Origin: Methanogenium organophilum
GTDB taxonomy: Archaea; Halobacteriota; Methanomicrobia; Methanomicrobiales; Methanomicrobiaceae
Direction: 5' to 3'
Assembly (NCBI RefSeq): GCF_026684035.1
Contig: NZ_CP113361.1
Location: forward strand, 2,504,715-2,568,714
Length of the DNA: 64,000 nt
Shown here: piece after piece, positions 18,118-28,294 of the stretch
Layout: every line of letters starts with the position of its first letter
Numbering within the stretch: position 1 is the stretch's first letter
Program-made: the position numbers and the translations under genes
The notes under the pieces: generated by a model
Databases searched by the model: none
Seen by the model: the letters and a program-made list of their open reading frames with translations, nothing else
Told to the model about the DNA's origin: nothing

Positions 18118-19881
18118 ATGAGAAGTATTGAAAAAATACTAGATATATATCTTCTGTTTGGGATTCTTTTCATCATTTATGTGCTATTGAATATACAGGG
18201 ATTTGATGTTACCGATTTTGGTTATCATTTTACCAATCAATATTCACTTCAAAATTATCCAATTGATACAATATATTTCAGTCCGTTGTATTTACTTAGT
18301 GATATTGCCGGAGGTTTGTGGCTATCACTTATCGGATTTCCATCTGTTTTATGGGCCAAGATTGGTGGGGCATTGCTTTATGCAACCTGTGCCTGCATAG
18401 TATATTCGATTCTGGTTAAATATTTTGATAAAATAATGGTTTTTTGTGTCGTACTGATTTCAACTCTTTTTTTGACAATGGGTAATAGTTGCTATATTCA
18501 CTATTTTACTTTTCCAGCGTTCCTGATTTTAGGCGAATTATGGATATTCAATGTTCTTTTATTGTCCAATCCTGAATCAAACAAATATAAAATATTTGGA
18601 TTTTTATTGGGATTTCTGCTTATTCCAATAATATTAAGCAGAATTACACTTGTTTTAATACTTCTCATTCCAATTGCATTCAGTATCTTTCTTATTTTAA
18701 AAAAGGAAAATTTAGATGAATATAAACGATTGGTATTTTATGCAATAATTGGTGTTTTTTCTTCACTCATAATATTCACGTGCGTGTATGTGTATCTGGG
18801 TATTTTTACTTCATCGATGGTAAACATCTTATCGATATTTAGTGAATCTGCAAGTGGAAATGTAACTAATTTCAGTGAAAGCCATACAATGGCAAGCTTA
18901 ATTTATTCCTATTTAATTGATTACAATACTATCCTCATTCGAACAGGAATTATTGTATTTGGGCTGTTTTTTATATCATATATAAAGGAAAAAACGGGAA
19001 ATTTATTTGCCAGTATCCTTTTGCTATTTATTCCATTGACGGGTATTTTATTCATATTTATTTCTGATAACCCATTCGATTTCTTTTCAACAAATATACT
19101 AAAAGTCACAATTGGATTAATATTATTATTGACAACCCTCTTCTTTTTTGTTGATAAAGGTAAGAACAGGAATCTTTCATTGTTATTAATTGCTGGTGCA
19201 ATAATAATGATTATCAGTCCAATTGGATCAGATACAGGAGTTGTAAAGTCATTATATGGATTTTGGTTTATATTGCCACTCTCATTATTGTGTGCATACC
19301 AAATTAGAACATCAATTAAATATCCTCGAATCTCTTCAATATTGTCGATGACACCCGTCATACTGATTGCATTGTTGATCGTTGCAATATTCTTTCAATC
19401 AGTAAATATATATCGTGATGATCCAAACCGAATGAATCTGAATGAAGGTTTTTCACATCCTTCGTTATTTGGGATTTATTCAACAGATAAGCGGGTAAAA
19501 GTTGTTGATGAATTGCTAATAGCAATTGAAGATAATTCACAAAATGGTGATGAATTGTTGATGGTGAATGCTATCCCTATGTTTTACTATCTAACTGAAA
19601 CAAAACCTGCTTTAGGCAATCCATGGTTATTTTTAGAACCAATTGAAATGATCAAACTTGAGCAGAAAAAATTAGAGAATGAGCGTAGATATCCTAAGTT
19701 GCTCGTAATATCAAAAGTAAATACTTTGTATAGATATTGGCCTGAAGATAGCCCAATAACAGTACAGAATCCATATGTAGAAAAGACACAATATATAAAA
19801 TCCACCTATATTAATGATTTGAATTATTCCTTATTATGGGAAAATGAGGCTTTTGAAATATATAATCTGCCGGATTCGTAG
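18118..19881 (+). CDS. Multi-spanning membrane protein, GT-C-glycosyltransferase-like
   Basis: 587 residues with roughly a dozen hydrophobic segments up to about residue 430, followed by a soluble domain of about 150 residues that lies outside. After the first transmembrane helix is a loop with an acidic/aromatic motif (FDVTDFGYH), where GT-C enzymes carry their catalytic acidic residue. This architecture fits a lipid-linked-sugar-using transferase, but sequence conservation cannot be judged by eye. Strongly AT-rich, in contrast to the household genes before it, marking the left end of the polysaccharide locus. Oligo-T follows the stop. Confidence 0.6.
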   Translation: MRSIEKILDIYLLFGILFIIYVLLNIQGFDVTDFGYHFTNQYSLQNYPIDTIYFSPLYLLSDIAGGLWLSLIGFPSVLWAKIGGALLYATCACIVYSILVKYFDKIMVFCVVLISTLFLTMGNSCYIHYFTFPAFLILGELWIFNVLLLSNPESNKYKIFGFLLGFLLIPIILSRITLVLILLIPIAFSIFLILKKENLDEYKRLVFYAIIGVFSSLIIFTCVYVYLGIFTSSMVNILSIFSESASGNVTNFSESHTMASLIYSYLIDYNTILIRTGIIVFGLFFISYIKEKTGNLFASILLLFIPLTGILFIFISDNPFDFFSTNILKVTIGLILLLTTLFFFVDKGKNRNLSLLLIAGAIIMIISPIGSDTGVVKSLYGFWFILPLSLLCAYQIRTSIKYPRISSILSMTPVILIALLIVAIFFQSVNIYRDDPNRMNLNEGFSHPSLFGIYSTDKRVKVVDELLIAIEDNSQNGDELLMVNAIPMFYYLTETKPALGNPWLFLEPIEMIKLEQKKLENERRYPKLLVISKVNTLYRYWPEDSPITVQNPYVEKTQYIKSTYINDLNYSLLWENEAFEIYNLPDS

Positions 19882-19883
19882 TC

Positions 19884-19890
19884 TTTTTTT
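19884..19890 (+). terminator. Oligo-T terminator after the GT-C-like gene
   Basis: T7 immediately after the TAG stop, followed by a second T5 tract, as in simple archaeal terminators. It marks the end of a one-gene transcript before the flippase gene. Confidence 0.5.
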
Positions 19891-20309
19891 AATTTTTATT
19901 GTTTTAAAATGTATTTCTACAAAGAGTATTCTTAAAAATATATCCGCGACGGTTCAGATTTTAGGGAATATACATTTTATGGAAGTAATTAGGAAGTTAA
20001 GTGACTGTTTATAATGATGCAGATATGTAGAAGATCAGAGTTACATTCTGATCCTGTGCGGACTCAGAAATATTTTTAAAAATATGGGATTAAAGTTCAT
20101 ATCTGGTAAAATCAGACCGTTGGCATTTGAGGAGTTTTAAAAATTGCTCGAAGTAATTCATTCGCAATTCTGTTTTTTATGAAAAAATTCCACCAAAAGT
20201 AATTAATAAAATAAAATAATACTCAGTTTGAATTTAAACAATGTTTTGAAAAATACATTGGCGGATATAAATAACTGAAAATTGATTTATTGTTCAAGGC
20301 TTATTGATC
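19891..20309. other. Intergenic region upstream of the flippase
   Basis: AT-rich, no gene recognised. Several AT-only stretches near 20210-20230 could be the promoter of the flippase/AsnB pair, but no unambiguous TATA/BRE element can be fixed. Confidence 0.4.
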
Positions 20310-21752
20310 ATGTCATCTTTTCTAAAAAATACCCTAAAACTGGTGTCAGGCAGTGTAATAGCTCAAACTGTAGGCATACTTTTAATTCCCATTGTTACAC
20401 GCTTATATTCACCAGATGACTTTGGCATTCTTCAGTTATTTATTTCAATTACTGGTATCCTTGCAGCTGTGTCCTGTTTTGCGTATCAGCTTTCAATAAT
20501 GCTCCCAAAAAAGGATGAGGATGCCGCAAATATTGTTGGATTGTGTATAGGACTGATATCTGTAACATCAGTAATTAGCGGATTTATTTTGATTATTTTT
20601 GCAGAACAGGTTGCCTCTTTACTGAATGCTCCCGAAATTGCAAATTATATGGTATTAATTCCTGTTGTTGTTTTTCTTAACGGGGTTTTCCTGGTATTTA
20701 ATTACTGGTTGTCAAGACATGTTAGATTTGGATCCGTTGCAACTGCCAGGGTCGCGAATTCATTAACGGGAAAAGTTGTTCAGATTGGGGCAGGAATGGG
20801 TACCCCATCCGCACTCGGACTTATTGGAGGTACTATTGCAGGATACAGTTTTGGAAATCTGATTATGTTGAAAGAAATTTGGAAACATTCTGAATTGTTT
20901 AAACAGATTTCCTGGAAAGCCATCAGGATAAATGCAATAAGATATAAGAAATTTCCAATCTACACGACTTGGTCAACAGTTGCAAATACCATGTCTCTCC
21001 AGATTGCACCCTTTATGCTATCAGCTTTTTTTACTGTTGCAGTCGTTGGCCAATATTCTATTGCAAATCAGGCAGTTCATCTTCCGATGGGATTAATTGG
21101 TGGTGCTGTTGGCCAGGTGTTTTTCCAGAAAGCCAGCGAGCAAATGAACAAAACCGGGAATATAAATGGACTTGTAAGGGATGTTTACACAAGGTTAATT
21201 TCAATCGGAATATTCCCAATACTTATTTTGATAATTATTGGCGAAGAGTTATTTGGATTTGTCTTTGGAGCGAATTGGATTACCGCTGGATTATATGCAA
21301 AAATTCTGGCTCCATGGTTGCTTCTTGTTTTTATAGCATCGCCCCTCTCAACTCTTTTCAGTGTTCTTGAAAAACAAGGTGTAGGATTATCGTTTAACAT
21401 AGCGATGCTTTTATCCAGAGTAATTGTTCTTTATGCTGGTGGAATGTTTGGAGACCCTCTGATTGCCCTTGTGTTATACTCAATAACAGGAGTGTTTTTT
21501 TGGGGGGGTATGAATATTTATATCCTGGAAATGTCAGGTGTTAAAAAAGCCGATGCTATTAAAAAATTCATAGGATATATCCTGTTAGCATCATTTGTTT
21601 CATTACCATTAGTTATTGCAAAATATTTGAATTTGGATTTATATCTTCTGTTTGCTATTGCTTTGATGGTGACTGTTGTTTATTATTTTATTGTAATTAT
21701 CAACGATAATGTGTTAAAATACGAATTTACAAAAATATTAAAGAGGGATTAA
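20310..21752 (+). CDS. Oligosaccharide flippase (Wzx / polysaccharide biosynthesis membrane protein)
   Basis: About 480 residues with 12-14 transmembrane helices, of the MOP superfamily that flips polyprenyl-linked oligosaccharides to the outside. N-terminal signature LVSGSVIAQTVGILLIPIVTRLYSPDDFGILQLF is the typical first helix pair plus the Y-x-P-x-x-F/Y-G motif. The ATG at 20310 is preferred over a TTG 6 nt earlier. The stop is directly followed by the ATG of the AsnB-like gene, so the two are co-transcribed. Confidence 0.9.
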   Translation: MSSFLKNTLKLVSGSVIAQTVGILLIPIVTRLYSPDDFGILQLFISITGILAAVSCFAYQLSIMLPKKDEDAANIVGLCIGLISVTSVISGFILIIFAEQVASLLNAPEIANYMVLIPVVVFLNGVFLVFNYWLSRHVRFGSVATARVANSLTGKVVQIGAGMGTPSALGLIGGTIAGYSFGNLIMLKEIWKHSELFKQISWKAIRINAIRYKKFPIYTTWSTVANTMSLQIAPFMLSAFFTVAVVGQYSIANQAVHLPMGLIGGAVGQVFFQKASEQMNKTGNINGLVRDVYTRLISIGIFPILILIIIGEELFGFVFGANWITAGLYAKILAPWLLLVFIASPLSTLFSVLEKQGVGLSFNIAMLLSRVIVLYAGGMFGDPLIALVLYSITGVFFWGGMNIYILEMSGVKKADAIKKFIGYILLASFVSLPLVIAKYLNLDLYLLFAIALMVTVVYYFIVIINDNVLKYEFTKILKRD

Positions 21753-23423
21753 ATGACCAAAGGAATCGTTCATCTCAAGAATCAGTATTTACCATGGAAT
21801 GAATTCAAATCGGGTCAGATTACGTATTGGTTCAAAGGAAACATATTTTATAAAAATAAACTATTGAATAATTCAGAAACCGTCAATTTACTTATTTCAA
21901 TAGTTCCATTTGAGGAAATACTAACAAAAGTACTCAATGAATTAAATGGTGAATATGCAATTGTAATTGAAACACCAGAAACAGTCGTTGCTATCGTTGA
22001 CCGTATCCGAAGTATTCCTCTATTCTATGCCATGAACGGGATAGGAGTTGTTTTCTCTGATGATGCAAATTACCTTAGAGAGAGTCTGAACTCCTCATTT
22101 AATGAAGAGAACGGTGCTGAACTTTTGGTAACTGGATTTGTTACCGGTTCTGAAACCCTTTTTAATGGCATATCACAACTACAGGCAGGGGATTATCTCA
22201 GATATGGAAAAACAGATGGTTCCCTTACTACTTCACATTACCATCGTTTCTGGCACGGAAATTATTTTCTGGATTCTGAAGAAGAATTGATGAACCGTTT
22301 AGATGAAACCTTTGTGCATGTTTTTCAGCGACTTATTGAATCAACAAAAGGTCTCCAGATTGTCGTACCACTAAGTGGAGGACTGGATTCGAGGATTATC
22401 GTTTCAATGCTGAAGCGGCTCGGTGTGGATGATGTAATCTGTTTTACGTATGGAAAGAAGGGCGATAAAGAGGCTGAAATTAGCAGGCAGGTCGCAGAAG
22501 CACTGGGTTACGAGTGGCACTTTGTGGAGTACACAAAAGAAAAATTATATAAATGCTATCACTCTGAGATAATGGAATCATATCATGCATTTAGTGGAAA
22601 TTTAATTGCATTACCTCACATACAGGATTTCATTGCCATTAACGAACTGAAAGAAAATGGAAAAATCCCTGAAAATTCAGTTTTTGTCCCTGGGCACAGT
22701 GGTGATATGCTTGCAGGGAGCCATATACCTTTGGACTATGTGCAGCCTCAAACCTATACCTATGAAAAATTTCTTGAGGATAGCCTGAATAAACATCACA
22801 CTCTATGGAAATGGGAAGATGAGAAACTTGAATCTCTTTTCAAACAAAGGATCCGAAAAAGTGTTGGAGATATTTCAATCCACGACAATGAATCCTGTGC
22901 TAATGCAATGGAACTATTTGATTTTAACGAAAGGCAGGCAAAGTACATAGTAAACTCAGTTAGAGCTTATGAATTTTTTAATTATGGATGGAGACTTCCC
23001 TTGTGGGATTCAGAATTAATAAATTTCTATTTAAGAGTCCCGTTAAAATATCGAATCGCTCAGGAATTATATATCAAATATGTAAACAAATGCCTGTTTG
23101 GTGATAATTTCAAATTTTTGAGAAATATTGAATGTACAACAAGTATTGTAGAAAAAGAAAATTCACCCAATAAAATATTACGATATATGTCTTTGATAAA
23201 TAACACAACAAAGAACTTTTCGGATATAAGATGGTATAGATATTTTAAATTTCCATTACTATCCCGATTATATCTGGTGAGGAAATATGATCTGCGCAAC
23301 ATTAATAAATTTAAATCTATTAAAATATGGTCACAAAATATTCACCAGATATTTGTATCCCTGGGAGGTTATCAATCGATGACATACCTCATACAAACAA
23401 TAAAAAAAGCAAATAATGATTGA
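21753..23423 (+). CDS. Asparagine-synthetase-like protein with degenerate amidotransferase domain
   Basis: 556 residues. The C-terminal synthetase domain has the ATP-pyrophosphatase loop PLSGGLDSR (about 207-215), so it should adenylate a carboxylate. The N-terminal domain keeps the Ntn-like layout (NGEYAIVI, VDRIRSIPLFY) but begins MTKGIVHLKN without the Cys2 nucleophile of glutamine-using AsnB. It probably uses ammonia or another amine. Such proteins occur in polysaccharide clusters, where they may amidate uronic acids. A link with the UDP-sugar dehydrogenase further on is an inference. Start immediately follows the flippase stop. Confidence 0.85.
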   Translation: MTKGIVHLKNQYLPWNEFKSGQITYWFKGNIFYKNKLLNNSETVNLLISIVPFEEILTKVLNELNGEYAIVIETPETVVAIVDRIRSIPLFYAMNGIGVVFSDDANYLRESLNSSFNEENGAELLVTGFVTGSETLFNGISQLQAGDYLRYGKTDGSLTTSHYHRFWHGNYFLDSEEELMNRLDETFVHVFQRLIESTKGLQIVVPLSGGLDSRIIVSMLKRLGVDDVICFTYGKKGDKEAEISRQVAEALGYEWHFVEYTKEKLYKCYHSEIMESYHAFSGNLIALPHIQDFIAINELKENGKIPENSVFVPGHSGDMLAGSHIPLDYVQPQTYTYEKFLEDSLNKHHTLWKWEDEKLESLFKQRIRKSVGDISIHDNESCANAMELFDFNERQAKYIVNSVRAYEFFNYGWRLPLWDSELINFYLRVPLKYRIAQELYIKYVNKCLFGDNFKFLRNIECTTSIVEKENSPNKILRYMSLINNTTKNFSDIRWYRYFKFPLLSRLYLVRKYDLRNINKFKSIKIWSQNIHQIFVSLGGYQSMTYLIQTIKKANND

Positions 23424-24424
23424 ATATTCTTTCACATTTTCATAGACAATTGTTTTGAATGATCTTAGTTGCTAAATCACTTATAGTCATTATCAGCCAC
23501 AATTGTATGACCCAAAATTTGCCGGTTTGAGTGCAATTATTCAAAGCGACAATCCACTACAGCGATCAGAATTTTCATTTTTTTATCCGGACACTCTCTC
23601 AGACAGTTAACATATCTTCCTGATATATCATGAGAGCACTCATAATTATGATGGAAAATTAGCGTGTTAATGGCATTAAAATTCGGATGGATGGAAAAAC
23701 AAAACGGGTGATAATACTATATTTTATACAAATTCAATCTTCTTATTGACAGGAATTACGATTTGATTCGAAGAATTCCTCCACCAACTGCCTCTTTTCA
23801 TGACACCCATTTGGATCTGTCTGATGAAGAAAGACTGTTTGCAGTATCAAACAGTATATTCAGTATGGACCGGTGAAAGTGACTGATCTAGAGAGCAGGG
23901 GCAAAAAGAATACATTATCTATATTTTTTACAACCTATTTTAGATGATAACAATTGAAAAGCAAAGGATATGGGAGAGGATACCTGAAAAGAGAGATCTT
24001 TAGCTTGGATAAACAGGATTTACAGAGCTGGACATTGAATTTTTTCATTCATATTTTATATTCATATGGTATTTCAACAAATGGAATCTCCAAACCATTC
24101 GGTGATAAAAAAAATTTATAATTGATCATTCTGCCATAATTTTTGCGGTTCTACATGGTCAGACTGCGAAATCATTATACAATTTAGAAACCTAAACGGA
24201 CGATCTAATGTGGAATTGATAGTTCCACAAATTCACTGCAAAAAATCATCAACACACACAGGCATATATCATAGGATATCTTTGCCTGAAGTCAATCAGA
24301 ATATCAATGCAGAATTTAACAAATGGGCATAGAGGTCGTGTAATTATGCAATTAAATTTGCAGAAAACAATATAGACTGAAAATCATTGGAAATGGATAT
24401 CAGGTACGTTTGTGGGGGCAAATA
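23424..24424. other. 1-kb gene-poor region containing a transposase remnant
   Basis: No intact gene. Contains one recognisable broken reading frame (23715-23876, separate entry). The rest is AT-rich and without RNA genes or clear repeats. Probably a decayed mobile-element site separating the flippase/AsnB pair from the glycosyltransferase operon. Confidence 0.5.
23715..23876 (+). pseudogene. Fragment of an IS5-like DDE transposase
   Basis: A 53-codon open stretch bounded by stops reads ...NLLIDRNYDLIRRIPPPTAS followed by FHDTHLDLSDEE. This resembles the block between the second and third acidic residues of IS5-family transposases, where a (D)xxYxLIRR...TxASxHDSxxDLS pattern is usual. It then loses similarity and stops. 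No terminal inverted repeats were found. Identification is by motif memory only. Confidence 0.45.
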
Positions 24425-25519
24425 ATGAAAATATTGATGATAACCAATAATACATCCGGGGGTATGGTCCATTATACTTCACAACTTGCGAATAGTCTGT
24501 CTGAAAACGATTCAGTTACGGTAGTGGCACCAATTGGTTTGGATGAGAAATATTTTTCAGACCGCATTAATATAAAGACAATGAAAATGGGAAATGTCAA
24601 AAAGAATTTTCTTATTGATACATTGATATTTACCCGCCTTTTGGATTTTAAGAATATGATCTACAAAGAAAACCCGGATATTATACATTTCCAGGAATGT
24701 CCACTTTGGATCGCCCCATTATTGCCATCATTGAGTAAATTTCCAATTATTACAACAAAACATGATACTAATCCACATCCTGGAACCAGAGTATTCGATC
24801 AAATACTCAGCAAACATATCTATACTAAATATTCGGACTCAATTATTGTCCATGGAGAAAAAGCAAAACAAGACATAAATACGTATAAAAAGTGTTTTGT
24901 TATCCCTCATGGCGATTACTCCTTTTTTTTAAAATATATTGATCAGAATATCAAGGAGGAAAATTCAATCCTATTCTTCGGTAGAATTGAAAAATATAAA
25001 GGATTAGAATATCTTTTTGAATCCATGCCACTAGTAAAAAAAGAAATCTCAAATATTAAGTTAATAGTTGCAGGTAGTGGAAATTTAGATGATTATCATA
25101 ATTTATATGATAATTTATCTGATATCGAAATACACAATAGATATATAAAAGACGAAGAAATACCGATTTTTTTCCAGAGGTCAAAAATTGTCGTTTTACC
25201 ATATATCGAAGGTACACAAACCGGAATTATACCTATTGCTTATGCTTTTAAAAAACCAGTAATTGTAACGAACGTAGGGAGTATTCCTGAGGTTGTTGAA
25301 GAAGGAAATACCGGATTCATTGTTCCTCCAAGAGATCCGGATGCATTGGCCCATGCAATTATTCGGTTATTTAATGATGAATCTCTTTGTAAACAGATGG
25401 GAATAAACGCATATATTAAAATGAATAATGAACTTTCCTGGGAAAGTATTGCAAAAAAAACCATATCTGCCTATAAATTTACAATTCAAAACCATTACTC
25501 AATGGATTATCATACCTGA
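24425..25519 (+). CDS. Glycosyltransferase, GT4 family
   Basis: 364 residues, GT-B fold, transfers a sugar from a nucleotide donor in the cytoplasm. N-terminal ITNNTSGGMVHYTSQLA is the acceptor-site Gly-rich loop. FFGRIEKYKGLEYLFES starts the C-terminal domain. The E-x7-E type donor motif appears as EGTQTGIIPIAYAFKKPVI. GFIVPPRDPDALA near the end is typical GT4. ATG at 24425 preceded by GGGGG; a TTG 15 nt earlier is less likely. Sugar and linkage unknown. Confidence 0.9.
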   Translation: MKILMITNNTSGGMVHYTSQLANSLSENDSVTVVAPIGLDEKYFSDRINIKTMKMGNVKKNFLIDTLIFTRLLDFKNMIYKENPDIIHFQECPLWIAPLLPSLSKFPIITTKHDTNPHPGTRVFDQILSKHIYTKYSDSIIVHGEKAKQDINTYKKCFVIPHGDYSFFLKYIDQNIKEENSILFFGRIEKYKGLEYLFESMPLVKKEISNIKLIVAGSGNLDDYHNLYDNLSDIEIHNRYIKDEEIPIFFQRSKIVVLPYIEGTQTGIIPIAYAFKKPVIVTNVGSIPEVVEEGNTGFIVPPRDPDALAHAIIRLFNDESLCKQMGINAYIKMNNELSWESIAKKTISAYKFTIQNHYSMDYHT

Positions 25520-25889
25520 TTATATCCTGTCAATTTTTGAATAATTCTTTTACCTATTCGGGGTTTGGTTGACTATTTCTAATGTCTTTAGAAGCGATTC
25601 ATAATTGGGTGCGAACAATCAAATACACAACATTAATATATACGTAATTTATGGGAGTTCGTATTATTTTATGAGAATTCAAAATTTCAATTTTAATTAT
25701 TATCCCATATATTCTTGAATTAAAGGTATTATGCCAATATACAAAATAATAATAAATGATTATGAAATCAAAAAATAATATGGTGATTTGAAATAATGAG
25801 AAAACTATATTAAGCATTAGAGTCATGTGAGGGACTAATGAAAGTATTGGTCTTGGAATTTTTTAATGGAGTAAATTTCAAAATGCAAT
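25520..25889. other. Intergenic region between two GT4 genes
   Basis: Extremely AT-rich, no gene recognised. A 75-codon minus-strand frame here is low-complexity and rejected. Probably contains the promoter for the operon that begins at 25890 (TATA-like stretches near 25700-25750). Confidence 0.4.
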
Positions 25890-27026
25890 ATGTATTCAGA
25901 TGAATTACCAGGAGATTTTGATTTGAAAATTCTTCGTGTTATAAGTGATCTTTATCCTGATGTTGTAGGGGGCCTTGGACTACATGCGCACGAAATGTCC
26001 AAATTACAAGCAAAGTCAGGTCATCAGGTAACAATTTTCACATCACGGATAAATGGAAACCCAATAAATGAGAATGTCGATGGGTATCAAATATTCAGAT
26101 TTAAAAATACCTTCAAATTGTTAGGAAATTCAGTGAGTATATCACTGGTAAGACAGTTGCTTAAAGAGAGAAATAATTATGATATTATCCATGCACACTC
26201 TCAACATTTTTTCTCAACAAATGTATGTGCACTCATCAGAAAATTTGGAAGCCCACCACTTGTCATAACGAATCATGGCTTGGTTTCACAGACGGCACCC
26301 TCGTGGATACAAAAAATTCATACTTCTACAATTGGAAAATGGACATTTAAAGCAGCAGATGGAATTATCTGTTATACCGAAAGTGAAAAAGGCAAACTTG
26401 TTGAATTGGGAATAGCGCCTGACAAAATATTTGTTATCCATAATGGAATCGATACAAACAAATTTATTCCTGCTGAGAAAACCGAAACTACCGGACAAAT
26501 ATTATGGATAGGAAGATTCACCCCCGGCAAAGGAGTGGATTACTTAATTGAAGGATTTAATCTTTTATTAAACAAACATCCTGAAGTCAGACTTATCATG
26601 ATCGGGAGAGGTCCGAAAAAGAAAGAATCTCTCCAAAAAATTCAGGAACTTGGTTTATCAGACAAAGTGATTATTAAAGACTTTGTTGAAAATTCAGAAC
26701 TTACTAAAGTATATCAGAATTCAGATGTTTTTGTATTACCTAGCTTATCTGAGGGCATTCCAAGAACAATTCTTGAATCAATGTCATCTGGTATTCCCGT
26801 CGTATGTACTGACCTGCCACAACTGGTAGATATCGTCAATGGGTGTGGTCTTTTAATCCCCCCCATGGATTCACAGGCAGTTTCAGACGCGATATCGAAA
26901 ATCCTTTCAGATGTATCCCTTGCTCATGAACTGGGTCAAAATGGAAGAAAAAATCTAATGTCGAATTTTTCGTGGGAAGATACGGTTGAACAAACATTGT
27001 TTTTTTACGGGAATTTGATAAAATGA
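25890..27026 (+). CDS. Glycosyltransferase, GT4 family
   Basis: 378 residues, GT-B fold. VVGGLGLHAHEMSKL (acceptor loop), HNGIDTNKFIP, WIGRFTPGKGVDYLIEGF and the donor motif SEGIPRTILESMSSGIPVV are all standard GT4 elements. Alternative start TTG at 25923, directly before KILRVISDLYPD and preceded by CAGGAG, would remove an 11-residue leader and may be the real one. The stop overlaps the next gene by 4 nt (ATGA), opening a five-gene operon. Confidence 0.92.
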   Translation: MYSDELPGDFDLKILRVISDLYPDVVGGLGLHAHEMSKLQAKSGHQVTIFTSRINGNPINENVDGYQIFRFKNTFKLLGNSVSISLVRQLLKERNNYDIIHAHSQHFFSTNVCALIRKFGSPPLVITNHGLVSQTAPSWIQKIHTSTIGKWTFKAADGIICYTESEKGKLVELGIAPDKIFVIHNGIDTNKFIPAEKTETTGQILWIGRFTPGKGVDYLIEGFNLLLNKHPEVRLIMIGRGPKKKESLQKIQELGLSDKVIIKDFVENSELTKVYQNSDVFVLPSLSEGIPRTILESMSSGIPVVCTDLPQLVDIVNGCGLLIPPMDSQAVSDAISKILSDVSLAHELGQNGRKNLMSNFSWEDTVEQTLFFYGNLIK

Positions 27027-28294
27027 AGATAAGTGTAATCGGATGTGGATATGTTGGCGCAATAACAGGAGCATGTCTTGCTGACCTTGGAAATGAAATA
27101 ACCCTTGTCGACGTAGATCAGACAAAAATTGATGCAATAAATACATCCTGTTCTCCAATATTTGAACCTGGTCTGGATGAACTATTACAAAAAAACCACC
27201 AGAGAATTATTGCTACAAAAGATCTCAAAACAGCGGTTCTCAATAGCAATATAAGCTTTATATGTGTGGGCACACCATCAAAGGATGACGGGTCTATTGA
27301 TCTAGGGTATATCGAATCAGTCAGCAAAGAGATTGGATGTGCACTCAGGAATAAAGATTCATTTCATACTGTTGTTGTAAAAAGCACCGTATTTCCGGGG
27401 ACTTCTGATAATATTGTTGCTCAAAATATTGAACGCGAATCCGGTAAAAAACTGCATACTGATTTTGGAATCGTATCCAATCCTGAATTTTTACGGGAGG
27501 GTGTTGCTGTTGATGACTTCTTCAACGCAGATCGCATAATCTTAGGAACCAGTGATACGAAATCCAGACAAAATATTGAAGAATTATACTCTTCTTTTGA
27601 TTGCCCGAAATATTTCACTGATACAAAAACCGCTGAAATGATAAAATATGTAAGCAATGCATTTCTTGCAACAAAAATTAGCTTTGCAAATGAAATTGGT
27701 AACCTCTGTAAAAAAATTAGTATTGATTCACGGGATGTCTTTGATGGAGTAGGTCTCGATAAAAGAATTAATCCGGCATTTTTCAATTCTGGAATTGGGT
27801 TTGGAGGATCTTGTTTCCCAAAAGATGTCATGGCTCTTATCAAAGGAGCTGAAGATCAATTTGGCGAACATGCACATATATTAAAATCGGTTATAGCAGT
27901 GAATAACGAACAGCCACTACGGCTGATAACTCTGCTTGAAAAACATGTTCCTAATCTCAAAGGAGCCAAAATCGGGATTCTTGGTCTGGCATTCAAACCT
28001 GAGACCGACGATATCCGTGAAAGCCGGGCAATTCCAATTGTGAAACAGCTTCTGGATAAAGGTGCGGAAATCACCGCATATGATGCCCAGGCAGCGAATA
28101 ATTTCAGGGAATTATTTCCTTCGGTTACTTACTGTGAAAGGTGTAGAGATGTCCTGAATTCAGATGCTGTTCTTATTCTTACTGAATGGCAGGAATTTGA
28201 AAATATGGATTACTCAGGTAGAATTGTTATTGACGGACGAAGGATACAGAAAGCCATAGAGACTGCCGGGCAGTATGAAGGGGTGTGCTGGTAA
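27023..28294 (+). CDS. UDP-glucose 6-dehydrogenase family (nucleotide-sugar dehydrogenase)
   Basis: Oxidises UDP-glucose to UDP-glucuronate with NAD, two-step via a thiohemiacetal. 423 residues. GCGYVGAITGACLADLG Rossmann loop at the N-terminus, PEFLREG segment, catalytic Cys in GFGGSCFPKDV (about 255-265), and the C-terminal FKPETDDIRES motif. All catalytic residues present. The neighbouring galU makes its substrate and the following epimerase can act on its product, so UDP-GlcA/UDP-GalA supply is likely. UDP-ManNAc dehydrogenase is a less likely alternative. Confidence 0.92.
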   Translation: MKISVIGCGYVGAITGACLADLGNEITLVDVDQTKIDAINTSCSPIFEPGLDELLQKNHQRIIATKDLKTAVLNSNISFICVGTPSKDDGSIDLGYIESVSKEIGCALRNKDSFHTVVVKSTVFPGTSDNIVAQNIERESGKKLHTDFGIVSNPEFLREGVAVDDFFNADRIILGTSDTKSRQNIEELYSSFDCPKYFTDTKTAEMIKYVSNAFLATKISFANEIGNLCKKISIDSRDVFDGVGLDKRINPAFFNSGIGFGGSCFPKDVMALIKGAEDQFGEHAHILKSVIAVNNEQPLRLITLLEKHVPNLKGAKIGILGLAFKPETDDIRESRAIPIVKQLLDKGAEITAYDAQAANNFRELFPSVTYCERCRDVLNSDAVLILTEWQEFENMDYSGRIVIDGRRIQKAIETAGQYEGVCW

